NCBI GenBank assembly: GCA_001599595.1
Contig: BCHH01000005.1
Span: 2,137,113 to 2,201,112, forward strand
Length of the DNA: 64,000 nt
From: Beverwykella pulmonaria
Lineage: Eukaryota; Ascomycota; Dothideomycetes; Pleosporales; Melanommataceae
Direction of reading: 5' to 3'
The notes under the pieces are model-generated. The model worked only from the letters and a program-made list of their open reading frames with translations. It ran no database searches and had not been told where the DNA came from. A program made the translations under genes and the position numbers. This document shows positions 33,325 through 44,560 of the stretch, one piece after another. The stretch's first letter is position 1; every line of letters starts with the position of its first letter.

Positions 33325-36300
33325 CTAGAAAGAAAATGTAAAGGTAAAGACCGCGACCAGCACAGCGAAAGTGGTAAGCTGGTACCAAAGAAAAGAAGAA
33401 TGGACCTGAAGGAACACAGGTAGGAGAATGGAAAAAAAGAAACAGCACCGAAAGGAAACAGTAACCAAAGGATTGATGCCAAGGAGGATGCCATGACTGA
33501 GGCAAATTTGGTTCTCTATATAGTGGAGGATTGTGTCGACGACTCGACGACCTTGGGTGGGACTGGAAGCGCTGCCTACCACGGTCCATACTCCTATCAC
33601 GGTCCCACACGGCCTGAGGCGTATGAGTGGCGCGCGCACAAAACTAATGTCCGCGATAGAGGCGCCAAGTGGATCGCATGTGATTGCTACGCCACGTCAT
33701 GGAGTGGGCACTCCGACGAGGCCGGGTTCCCCTTTCCTGTGAATCCAAAGTCCTCAGTATCTCAATTGATTATAAAGAGAAATATATCAGAAATATGTAT
33801 TCCAGCTCATAAGCACTTCCCCGATGCCACTCCCGATACCACTTTACCTCTCGACTGACGGTGACAATGTGTTCCATGAATACTTGTATTTTCAACCGCT
33901 TGTCCGACAGTGCCACCGCTGCTGAGAAACCACGATAGGTCGCGCCTCATTGTTTCTCCGTGATTGGACAAACGAACGGACTCGATGGAGTAGGGCCGCG
34001 ACACACAAACGCGCGGGCTTATGCGACCAGAAACACCGCCCCAGTGAGAAGGACTGAGAGGCATATAAAAGAAGGTCATAACATCGGAGGATAAAACAGA
34101 TGGAGTCTGGGCGTGCTTGAAATACTTATGCGTTTCCAGAAAATTCGGGCTTGACAGTTTGACGACGAGGAAGACGCGTGGAAATTTAAACAAAACAAAC
34201 GATCGGGGCGCTAGTGCGGTACGTGCCCGCAGAGCCGCAGCGGACAAGCTTGGACAAGCTTTGTGGAAACAGCCCGTTTCCACATCGGGTGTTTCAGGTT
34301 CGCAGCGCCACAAGGCTGGACAGGTTCACAGGCATCCACGCATAAAATTTGATGTGTTTGATACTTTGGTACGTACCTGCTCATTTATTTGCTGCACGGT
34401 GCGCCATTTAATGCAGCTCGAAATGTCATCTATCAGATTCTTCCTATGTCAGAACCGCTTTCATGGCCTCTCTTAGCTAGTCTTTCAGTTTGAATTCGTA
34501 TTCTTTCTGTTACGTAGACTCTTTCTACGCAGAATAGGCTCAGTTTAGTAACCTTAGTCTCAATTTTCATGCCTCAGGTTGATGAGTCCGCTTCTCGGAC
34601 AATTCGATACATTCCTACGCTAGCCTAGCGCTCCCGACCGTTTGAACAAGCGATGCGCACATACCACGTCAACCTCTCTTATCATTTATGACGGAGAAAA
34701 CTTCCGCTTCGAATTGCGGGAGAATATGAATCAGCTGCGACCAGCTGCTCCTTAGTTCTTTACTGCCACTTCGATTTCTAGACAAAGCACCGGTTTTGGT
34801 GCAAGAAACCTACATCTCGTAAATTAGACTGTGTAGGGAGGCACTCCTTCTCCTTTCGCAATTTCTAGAAGGGGGTGGGAGATAATCTGTGTCCATTTCC
34901 GCTTCACGAGAACTCGGTGTCGCGAATCATCTCACTCGCGGCATCCTCCACCTCCTTCTGTGGGGACTGTGATAGATTCACGTTTCATTACCATATTAGC
35001 TTCTTCATTGAATGAATTATGTTGCTTGATCTTTTCCAAAAAATCTTGAAACTGTAACCTAAGTACCTGAAAAGCATGTGATCTTATCGTGACATTGCAG
35101 GGGCCTTTCCGCCATTGACAAGAACTTACTGTACGTGCTTGGGAGTTCATCATCGTGACTATAGAAAGAAAGTTCACCCAAAGACCAAGTTGGCTAGGCA
35201 TCGCGAGCAGCGAAAAGCGCCGGCTTTAGTTTTCGCAGCCTCCTGTTTCCACCTAAAATTGGTCCCCAGCTTCTTGTTCTCCAAAACACCGCCGCTGACC
35301 GGTTGGCTGTTGAAAACGGCCCACGGTGGACGATGCAGTGATAACCAAGCTTTTCGCTCACAGTCCTGTGTCCTCTAGAAATTCTTCTATCATTGGCCCG
35401 TGCGATTTCTCGCCACTCATCCAAGGCTAGAAGTATGGAGTCTCATTGCCGTGAATGTTGTCCAAATTTGTAATAGTTCCAGTCTTTCAGACTTACTTCG
35501 ATAGACGCACGCCATAAAAGAGTTGTGAGGATCACACGGAAAACCTGCACTTACATGCAGAAGCTTGATCGCAAAACAAAGCAAATGGAGGATGTCCATT
35601 TCCAAGGATGGAGGTGACCAGCGCTCACTTGATAGCATATACCAACAGGAAGGTACAATAGTTCTAAGGTGCCACATGTTTCTCCAGGTGGCTGAGACGC
35701 ATATATCCCCCGTAGGGCCCATGTACTCAGTGGGGAAATTGCTTCGAATCTGTCCTAAGTTTGACCTTCTACTTTAGGCGTTGTCAACGCGGAAACTACT
35801 GCTCCGCAGCTTGATACTCTTTGCTCTACACTCCTTCTTACAAAACTTACACTGCAGAAATCCGGGAACTAGATTGATGAAGAGTGCCACGAGGAGCCGA
35901 GGTATATGGGTATAAACTGGAACGGACTTGGTGACAGGTCTGTGTGAGGGCCTTGAACTAGTGGCTAGTGTAACGGCGACGTAGCGCTTTACGTGGAGTA
36001 GAGCCTCTTAAGAGAGTCGTCGCGGGACCATAGCCTCGCTTAAATTGTGTAGGAAGGTGAAGCTTCACCGGCCTCTCCAACACTCAGGTTCATCTTAGAA
36101 TAGCACATCTCCAATCTGACCTCAATAGCTTCTACCCATTAGGCGGGCCAGATGAGAAGGCTAGAGCACTGGACGTTCAGAAGTACCGAGGAACATGGAC
36201 ATTGATTATGAACTTCACATCGAATAACAGTTTTGCATTTGACGTCTTGCCGTTCATTGAGTTATGCATGAGAGCTGGTTCCTCGATGTTGATCAGGGTG

Positions 36301-38572
36301 TCCAACCAAATATTAGGTGAAAGAAGTGTTGGTTGATTTGAGTTGATAAACCTGCTTTTCTCTGCCACTTCCACATTTTTCAGCCGTCTGTCTCAGGCCC
36401 TCATAGATATTGTCATAGCCTTAGCGTTGCTAGTTGTTCAATACCAATTTAATGCTTGGTGGGAGTCCACAATAGACCTTCGGTTGGTATAATGTTTCGA
36501 ATTGCTCGGCATTGTTTCGTTGTGGTTGTGGCGAAGTGGGTGGGACGTTTCTCACAGGATGGAGGGCAGAACCATTGTAGATTCTTTGCTCTTCATCACA
36601 AAAATTTGAATAAAATTTTGAGTCGTAACTACCCTGAGAGCCATGGTTGACATACTCAGTCGTGTGCCCTCTGCCATTTTCTGTTTTTTGACGTTGCTAT
36701 TGAGTAGTTTTAGCTAACAGTACCGCTGTTGTCAAAATCGTCCAGTCGAAGCATGCGTACTGCTAGCTTTGTAGGTAAACCTTTTCTTCTTGCCTATTTT
36801 TTATTTTTTATTTATCCAAAATTACAGTACTAGTCGACATAATTTTTCAAGATTGGTCACATTAAGCTGGATAACTTCTCCGTATGAGAACACCTGAACT
36901 CTCTTGCAAGCTCGACGGAGATGGAAATGATTACGACAGTGGCTGGTACGAAGAGGTGACGGGGGAGCTCAACATGCTCCTGTCGAGGAATTCGATTGGC
37001 GAATATCAGACCGCAGAAGGATCTCTTTCAGAAGTCGACCTAAGCTACACTTGTAAAATTTCTCTCCAAGAATTCGGCATCGAGTCTTGGGTTAACAAAC
37101 GCTCTGCTACCTGGTATCTACAGTGTCTTGAGAACAGCTATGATGAAGAAGAGTGAAAGTAGTGGATGTGCCCGAGAGCTTTCGAATTCCTGGGGCAGGT
37201 TAGGCTGTGCAAGTTGCGAAGTTCGAAACTTACTGTCGGGATGGAGCTTTCGAAAAAGTGGAAGACAACAATTTTCTCTGAGAACTAAGATAGGCGGAAT
37301 AAACATGAGAATCGGAATCGTCTTCGAACTACATTGCGATTGACTGAAGCTATCTTCCGGTATGGTCCATTTAGCACTCGAGCTCGAGTGTTACAGCTAT
37401 AACTTTCAAATGGGGGATAGGAAGATTGGTTGATGACTTCATTGGGCGATTTCAATAGAGAAAAAAGTTTCTTTAACATGGAATCGACTTTGGTATGATA
37501 GTATGCGCTGATTTTGAGTATTCTTTAGTTAGCTTTCGAGCTCATTAGTAGCGAGTGTTTTTCTTCCGCGCAGAATCTTCAATTCTTAGTGCCAGGTATT
37601 AATCAAGTAAATTTCTAAGGGACAATAGTATTCCGCAATCTCAATGATGAATAAAAGGGTTTTATCTACTATTCATTCGATGCTAAAAAGGTTGATCTAG
37701 TCGTTGGCTGTGTGTAGACAGAATATACTACACGATGATGACTGTCGTAATGTGACGAAGTAGATAGAGAGAGAATGTAATGACTGTATTGATTCTACGG
37801 AGGAGCTACCGAAGAAATATCTAGAGTCTTACCAGGCACGGCAGGAGCCTGCCAAGGTAGTCATAACGAACATGGAAGTGAGTAACATGATCAAACATCG
37901 AGGTGACTCATCATGTGACCCACGGGCCGACAATCATAAAACACCAAATATGCTCCAACCACTATCCAAAAGAAATTTCGAGGGATCTTTCGCTGTCCTG
38001 TAATAAAACGAAACCCCCAACTCCTGAATGCTGATTCAACGCTAGGCTCGAACAAGACTGCTAGCCGAGGTTCCAAACCCACGCCGGCAACTTTCAAAAC
38101 CTCGCACTGTTTCACGATCGATCTTTTTGGCATTGTTAGGATGGACTTGCCCTCCCATGCCTATAGCGCCTCTCATTCATTCTCTGCTGATTAGTTTCAT
38201 GACTTGACGGAATGGTTCGATCCAAGTTGACTGTACAAGAATCTGGGGATTGTGAACGCTAGTCGGAATACAGCAATCTGCTAACTCTTTATGCATCACC
38301 GCAGCTAAACCCGGGCCTAAAAACCGAGTATGATCATCACCACACCATTGCACCAGTATGATCATCAAGTACTCTGAGGCAATCTAAAGGTAGGCGCTTT
38401 CAAGAGTAGGTATTTATACACACATACTTGCCTATGTCATCTACATTCTATTCTGTCTTTCTCTTCATTTGGCCGGTCCACCTATTTTCTTAGAATAATA
38501 TTCCATTCTTTTCGCTCTTGTTACTCACGACCATATTTTTTTCTTTAGAAGAAAGACACAATAGCCGGTAGT
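33325..38572. other. Gene-poor 5.2-kb region
   Basis: No frame with recognisable domains. Two small frames are worth mention only: 36884-37156 (+, 90 residues, acidic, ending YDEEE) and 37891-38133 (-, 80 residues, with a hydrophobic stretch FFWIVVGAYLVFY). Neither has a match I recognise. It is AT-rich in places and may contain decayed repeats that I cannot classify. It marks the right border of the candidate cluster. Confidence 0.5.
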
Positions 38573-39305
38573 ATGAAGTCGTTCGCTATTATCTTTGCTT
38601 CGTTCGCGCTGTATGCTTCAGTGTCAGCTGCGCCTCGCAGGAACAGATCGAAGACTGCTGCCGCTGCGGTTGCTACTGCAGTGAGTTGTTCCCCTTGATC
38701 TTGGTGTGAAAGATGTTAATACAATGAGAAGGCGCCAGTGGCTGCACCCGCGACCGGAAACGCGGCTGCAGGTGTCGCAACAGGAGCGACAGGTGGCGCC
38801 GCGGGCGCTGCAACTGGTGGTGGAGCAGTCGTTCGTGGCACTTCGACGCTAGTTCTGAAGGAAGTCGGTGGTATTCCAGGGAACGAGTGCCTCACATTCC
38901 GAAATAACGGTAGTTACATATTCCAGCCGCAAAACTCATGAAACACGCTAAGACCGCACAGGCGAAATAGTGGACGCAGCATGCGTGAACACTGCCGCAG
39001 ACCGACAAGTCACTCCATCGACTCTCAACGGCGCCAACGTGCTTCTCGTGCAGCGCAGCTTCACAGCGGGCTTCCGTCAGGATCTCGTTGGCGTGGACGC
39101 ATGTGTGGGTTTCAACGGCACTACTTTCTTGGCCCAGGATTGCGCTGGAGCGAACTTCGCTCCTGTCAGCATCGTGAACAATCAGTTAGTGTCGGGAAAG
39201 GCCTGTCAGAGCGGGCATGATGGTGCTGCTCAGCTTACCGTGGATCCGACCGGCGCCAATTGTGTAGATGTTACTACAACTACCGTTACTGCAACTGCTC
39301 CTTAG
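38573..39305 (+). CDS. Small secreted protein with Ala/Gly-rich N-terminus and cysteine-containing C-terminus
   Basis: Three exons (38573-38680, 38732-38909, 38962-39305) encode 209 residues in frame. A signal peptide (MKSFAIIFASFALYASVSA) is followed by basic and alanine-rich sequence and a Gly/Ala-rich spacer (GAAGAATGGGAVV). The compact C-terminal domain carries about six cysteines (GNECLTFRNNGEIVDAACV, VGVDACVGFNG, AQDCAG, GKACQSG, ANCVD) and a Thr-rich end. This cysteine pattern with the GIPGNECLTFRNNG opening recurs in ascomycete extracellular proteins, but I know no established function; effector or wall protein are possibilities. A solo LTR begins 148 bp past the stop. Confidence 0.85.
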
Positions 39306-39453
39306 ATAAAAGCATTACCATGCCAGATACGCCTTCCTGTAACTATATTTTAGTGCCTCGAGAACATAGTAAAGTCATGCCAAATTCTTCGCTCAAGCGT
39401 TCTGGCGATGTACATAAGGAAATGCAAAGTATAATAGTTCCAGGTATTGTTTT

Positions 39454-39650
39454 TGTTGGTTTCACAGGGCTATTGCAATAGCAACAAAGGGGGTTCTAAG
39501 CAAAGTATTGATTCGTGTGTGTGTCTATCTGAGGTGAGGCTCAGGAGGTTGTATCATCCCTTTGCCGCCAAGCGTCGCTAGTGTCTCATGTGATAAACAC
39601 GTGATCACAACATCACCACGTGATCACCACGTTCGATATATATTCCAACA
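39454..39650 (-). mobile_element. Solo LTR (Ty1/copia-like), copy B
   Basis: A 197-bp copy of the family seen at 2857, in reverse orientation: on the minus strand it begins TGTTGGAATATATATCGAAC and ends GTGAAACCAACA. GTTTT lies on both sides (39449-39453 and 39651-39655), a perfect 5-bp target duplication. It carries three GTGATCAC/CACGTG-type palindromes (GAACGTGGTGATCACGTGG and again TGTGATCACGTG), and looks the least altered of the three copies. Confidence 0.88.
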
Positions 39651-40643
39651 GTTTTGATATCAAATATAGCATGTCATGTAAATGTCTCGAGAAGGAGGTC
39701 ATTACACTTCTGAAGATCGCAAGACAGAGTAACAAAACTTAGAAGAGACTGTGAGGTAGGATATATATATACTGGAATATAGATGAGCCGCTCTCTTGCT
39801 GTCATTCATATTTTCAGTGAGAGAATTCGGTTTGACTTATTTTGTCACATAAATACCATCCCCTGCGTTGTACCGAGACCTGTTCTCACCTGCTGGTTCT
39901 CTTGCAGTACGAGAATATGGTGGAGACCCAATACGGATGTATTAGGATCAAGATCGGGGTCTTCGCTATTGATTCACAAAGTAGTCAGAGATTTGGAGGA
40001 CTAGAGCTGATTAGGAAAGAGCAGGAAATGTATCATTGTGGAGATCAGAAGAGAAGATGGCTTGTGGCTGAGCTGCTCTCTCAGCGCCGCGATCCGATAT
40101 ACCTAAGGTGGGAGGATTTAGTGCACCTTGCAAGATTACCCTAATAACACGTTTCCAACATTATCCAAGCGAATTTCTCTCACGTAGAATCATTTATTTC
40201 CTCGAGGTGATAGAGTTTGGTTCGAGTTGTTTTTTATATTAAAGGAAGTCCTGCAGTAAGCACTTTTGGAAAGTCTCACATTTAAAGATTCCAACGTAAA
40301 ATTCGGAAATTGTACACTTCCAGACGGTAACTGTCTTGTATTTATGGGAATATCGCTATGCGTAGACTTAACAGGAAAAAAGCTGAACAAAAGCTCAAAG
40401 AAGGAAAGGGGCATATCGCGTCTTATGCTATAAAAATTCAAGAACGCCGCGCAATGCTGTTTGGTAGATTGAAAGATCCGAAGGAGATGAAAATTACAGT
40501 GTGTGGCGAGAAAAGGAGTACAATGTAGGAGGTAGCGGGTTTCCGGCTCCTAAATGCTTTGAGAGGAGATTTGCGTATTGTCAACCTCTTGTTTGAGGAA
40601 TCCGTATCGACATTTGCTCAACCTTGTCTGGCGCTCGGCCTCG
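39651..40643. other. Intergenic, nothing recognised
   Basis: About 1 kb, AT-rich; a + frame at 39842-40144 has no resemblance to known proteins. Confidence 0.5.
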
Positions 40644-40889
40644 TTAATGTCCCTGTTCAAGATCCTCAGGGTTGGGCCGGACAGAACGTTGTAGACCTTG
40701 ATCAATTGCTTGTAGAGTTGCACCGATAGAGACTACGGCTGGCGTAACAGTATTTCGTACAGCATCTCGTAGCACAGTCCAGATGTATCCAACACAATTC
40801 ATGATGCAGTCTTGGATAGCGGGAAAGTTGCCTACAAGGTAGACGGAAACGCTGAGTATCGTTGGGAGGAACGTCAAGGCGGCGTCCAT
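40644..40889 (-). CDS. Short hydrophobic ORF of unknown function
   Basis: 81 codons with one membrane-spanning stretch (LTFLPTILSVSVYLVG) and a hydrophilic end (RPNPEDLEQGH). It begins 12 bp after the stop of the next minus-strand frame (40902-41456) and could be its spliced or frameshifted 3' part rather than a separate gene. Not recognised. Confidence 0.3.
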   Translation of the reverse strand: MDAALTFLPTILSVSVYLVGNFPAIQDCIMNCVGYIWTVLRDAVRNTVTPAVVSIGATLQAIDQGLQRSVRPNPEDLEQGH

Positions 40890-40901
40890 TCCCTCTTGAC
40901 T

Positions 40902-41456
40902 TTATAAGAGTACTAGTAGAAACCCACTAATTGAAAGAAGAACACTGAATATTGTAGGTAAGTAGTCGTCTGTGTATCTCGAGAAGCAGGCAACGCCGTA
41001 GAGAGTGGTAGTAATCAAACTACTAGCGTATGTCGTAAATAAAAGCGCCATGGAGCTTCTCGTGTCCTTCCGGATAATGGGAAAGGATAGTGCCAGCGCA
41101 CCCAGGGCTAGGGCGAGGTACTTGGTCCAAAATGCGTTGAACGGTGCTGCCGAATGCAGAGGGCCGTCTAACGCTTGGGCGCTGCCACAGAAACTGAGTA
41201 GTGCTGAGAGCAGAAGAATTTTGCGGCTGTATGAGGAGGTTACACATCCCCAACGCGAGTGTTGGTTGAAAATCCGTGGAGATTTGACAAAACCATGACT
41301 TTCCATCTGCCATTCCTGGTGGCTATCTAGCTTCGGAAGTAGGGCACTTGAATGCTCATACCTTTCTATCAAGTTGGGAAGACTTTTAATCACCCATTGA
41401 GGATGATAGACTTGTTGAATCCCGTGCTTGATAGTTTTCTCGAAATCTCCGCTCAT
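40902..41456 (-). CDS. Polytopic membrane protein of unknown function
   Basis: 184 residues from ATG 41456. The N-terminal 75 residues are soluble (GIQQVYHPQWVIKSLPNLIERYEHSS). Four hydrophobic helices follow: KILLLSALLSFCGSAQAL, TKYLALALGALALSFPI, SMALLFTTYASSLITTTLYG and TIFSVLLSISGFLLVLL, the last ending at the stop codon. The frame could be a 3' exon of a larger gene with the coiled-coil frame upstream (42316-41669), since both read the same way and lie 212 bp apart, but no intron pair was confirmed. I do not recognise the family. Confidence 0.5.
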   Translation of the reverse strand: MSGDFEKTIKHGIQQVYHPQWVIKSLPNLIERYEHSSALLPKLDSHQEWQMESHGFVKSPRIFNQHSRWGCVTSSYSRKILLLSALLSFCGSAQALDGPLHSAAPFNAFWTKYLALALGALALSFPIIRKDTRSSMALLFTTYASSLITTTLYGVACFSRYTDDYLPTIFSVLLSISGFLLVLL

Positions 41457-41668
41457 AATTGTGATATCTGCACTTCGTGAAACATGATCAGAATCGTGAG
41501 TCCAAGACTGTCACCGAGACAGTCCATCGAGCAATTGGAAATGGTCAGTCCTGTCGTCAATTCTTTTTACCATGTCTAGATATCCTGCGTTCGTAGATCC
41601 CCAATCGTCAAGGAATCAATGTGTGTTGGGTGCCTTAGCATCTAACTCGCTAAAGAAACTGTCACTCC

Positions 41669-42316
41669 TCAAACCCAAATTATCGCCTGAGTCCCGCATA
41701 TAGTCTTGAAACCACGTGCGAATCCTGTTTGGAACGCCCGAAGTGACTTGATGCGCTGACTGATGCTACTTTGAGAAGAGCGACTAGCAGTGCACATCGG
41801 TGCTGGCTCTATTGAGAGCTGTGGGGAGGCATCTATCTCGTTGATGTTCCAGTAACCCCAGCGTTCAGAGTTTTCCTTCTGCTCCAATATTTCTTCGGAA
41901 GAAGCCCCAAAGTCGACTTCAAAAGAATCGTAATGCTTCGTCTCATTCTCTGACAATGTCCACTCCAATCACACATAATAACGCTCACTCTCAATGTATT
42001 GATATTCAGTTTCTCTGAGATCATCCCTCAGGCCCATGACACGCTCGTAGGCATCTTGAAGGTGTGACGATATCACAGACGATGTATTGTTGTAGAAGGC
42101 CCAGAGTTGGCTCATGAAAGCGGCCTCAGCGTCCCCTATTTGCATGCGTTTCTGTTGGGCCATGACGCCAGATTTTCGGAGACGAAATCGTGCGTCCAAG
42201 TGGTTCTCTCTCTCTCGTGAGAGACTATCCATCTCTTGTGCGATGCCCTCCGTCTTTCGTTTTATGCTCTCCATGAACGAACATCCTGATGGGTTGGCAT
42301 TCTCCATCTCTTCCAC
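41669..42316 (-). pseudogene. Coiled-coil protein frame interrupted by one in-frame TGA
   Basis: One frame runs from ATG 42316 to the stop at 41669, about 215 codons, broken only by TGA at 41971-41969. The first half is charged and helical (KRKTEGIAQEMDSLSRERENH, in part), typical of a coiled coil. The part beyond the TGA keeps protein-like composition (LEWTLSENETKHYDSFEVDFG), then a Ser-rich end. CGA to TGA would explain the break. No intron could be fitted over the TGA. An upstream exon is possible because the frame stays open to an AG at about 42340. No function recognised. Confidence 0.4.
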
Positions 42317-43550
42317 CTTGCGAGACCTCTTTGACTAATAGAAAGTTTGGACCTGAGTTTAGAAGCAATAGTCCATTTTATGGGATCCGTCAGGCGTCAT
42401 TTGGTTTCCGGGTGTTTGAGGGTCGGGATGTAATTGGCAGTTCTCTATAGTGCATTAGCAGAGAGCTCTAGTTTGAAAGATTATACTAGAGAATAGAGGG
42501 TGAAGACTGCTTACCTAATTTATAACCCTCAAAAGGACACTCTGAGGCAGAGGTTCGATAGACGAATGTCTGCTGTAACGTTGAGTGGGGCGACTCGGGC
42601 GATCCCATACAGTATATAGTTCTCGTCAGGATTTCGACCGTCAAAAGATAGCGACGATTGCTATGGCCGTGGCTTGAATTTTTCGTGAGGACGAATTCGC
42701 AAAGGAGTGTAATTACTTCAAAGCGCATGCGTTAGCGTTCCGTGAAGTAGAATGGCGTCCAATGCCAGGAGCCCTATGATAATTTTATAAGAGGTAATTC
42801 AGCTAAAAGTATTGAGAGAGTATTTTGTTGCTCTAGCAGCCAGGATGCCTACGGCGGCCGATGATCTCATTGCTGGATGTACGATGGTTAGCGCGACTCA
42901 AGCGGAAAGAGTTGATAAACAGCTCTGTGGAAGGTGGGTCAGACTGCCAGGCTGTGGGAATCCCATTCTATGCTCTGAGAAATCTTGGTACTAACCAAAG
43001 TACAGACTTGCGAGAAAGGGCGATGGATTCTCCTCCAGGATCCATCGCCCCTGATGCTGCTGTGCGCACTCTTCGTATACCTCCCCATTTTCAAGATGCT
43101 CCACGACGTTCAAAGGCAGAGATTCGAATATCATACCATGGTGATAGCGGTGGGGTTGATGGTGGGCTCCGTGATGACGTATTGTGCTAGGAGTAGATTC
43201 GACGGCGCAGTACACTAGCCAAATTAGTTGGCGCTAATAGTTTGTGTTGGCAGATGTGTAGGCGTTTCTTCTCATATTGTTGGTCATGAATGTATTTCTA
43301 CATGTTGTGCGAGCCCGGTTCCATTACAGCACATCAGTGGCTCACACAGAGTCCCCACACGTCAGTGTACACTTCGCTACGCCTTCAACCTTCTGCTTCA
43401 ACCTCCCTGAGGTACTTTTCACATCCGCATCGACCCCCATCCCCTTCCCAGACGAGCCCTCCCCTTCCGTTCCAGACGAGCTCGGCGCCAGCTCAGGTTA
43501 AAGTGTGGCGAAGTAGAGCCCATATGCATACAGACACTCTCAAAACGTCT
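42317..43550. other. Region with short membrane-like ORFs, unresolved
   Basis: On the plus strand, 42985-43218 encodes two apparent membrane helices (LMLLCALFVYLPIFKML and MVIAVGLMVGSVMTYCA) preceded by a good AG acceptor at about 43005; no upstream exon joined in frame. On the minus strand, 42728-42511 is open and ends at a GTAAGC donor. Either may be part of a real gene; neither is recognised. Confidence 0.3.
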
Positions 43551-44560
43551 GTTCCTTCTCCATGAATGCTGCCAGATTCTCCTCACTGACTACTACTACG
43601 TGCGCCGACGCGATGGCCTTCTTTTGGTCCAACCGCCAGACATGCAGTTCATGAACACTCTTCACGCCCAGAATGGATTATAAGTCATGCTTCACATCCT
43701 TCATCTTGATTCCCGGTGGCGCAGACTGTAGAAGAATGTTTCCACTTCATTTGGTCAACGGTATGGCTGAGCCGAGGATCATGGGGGCAATGTACATGCT
43801 GACAGCTGGGTTGGCGTAGAATCGTGCAGAGGACTTGGTGAGCTTGATAAACAGGATGTCAATGATGACGACGTTGTTGATAGCGTCGCCGATGACGTGG
43901 ATGAGCACGCTCAAGATGCCGAGATTCATGCCTTGAGGCTTCAGGTTGGCAGTTACATGGTTGTGGGAGGCATGGTGGGGTGGTGTGGAGACGGTTTTCT
44001 CGGTGTGCGTGCGAATGCGAATGCGAGTGGCCGTAATCATAGCCATCGCCGTGATCGTGTTCTGGCGGATTGTGAGAACAGACTAAGCTATCTAGGCAAA
44101 GGAGACTTGCCATGGAGAAAAAGGGCACTGATGATGTTTAAGGTCAGGCCAACACATCCTACAATGAGGACAATCTTGGCGCTCTCGACATCTTGAGAGA
44201 GTTAGCATGTTCATTGTGCATGCTGTTGGGGTGCAAAAATGAAACCGATGAGGTCGTCCAGCTAGAAATATTCTGTCAGCGCAAGCTTTTCATTAAACAG
44301 ATGTAAGGAAGGACATACAATGTGAAATGCATCGGCTATAAGTGCGAGAGACTTTATGTAGAAGCCCGCTGCGTGACTTCAGTACTTGATACCAAAAGTC
44401 TGGGAGACGAAGATTGGGTAAACACTCGAGATTTCAGTGAGAAAGAAAGCAAAGAAGATGCCGATTACAGCACGGAGACGCGTTTTCCGCGAGATTTTGA
44501 GTGCGAGTGTTCCATTTTCGAGATACTTTAGGGTATTAGAGATGTTCCACGAGAAGGTAT
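43551..44560 (-). pseudogene. Cation diffusion facilitator (zinc transporter ZRC1/COT1-type) pseudogene
   Basis: CDF proteins move Zn2+ and related ions into vacuoles or out of the cell. Pieces of the family appear in order on the minus strand: KISRKTRLRAVIGIFFAFFLTEI, then after a splice GFYIKSLALIADAFHI (TM1-2 signature) and LDDLIGFIFA. KIVLIVGCVGLTLNIISALFF (TM4) follows, then the His-rich loop HDHGDGYDYGHSHSHSHAH. NLGILSVLIHVIGDAINNVVII (TM5) and ARFYANPAVSMYIAPMIL come next, then LLQSAPPGIKMKDVKHDL and SILGVKSVHELHVWRLDQKK. There is no ATG in frame. About 40 residues between TM2 and TM4 are deleted with stops around the join. Stops also sit after PLTK (TGA) and after VKHDL (TAA). It cannot be functional. 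Confidence 0.82.
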
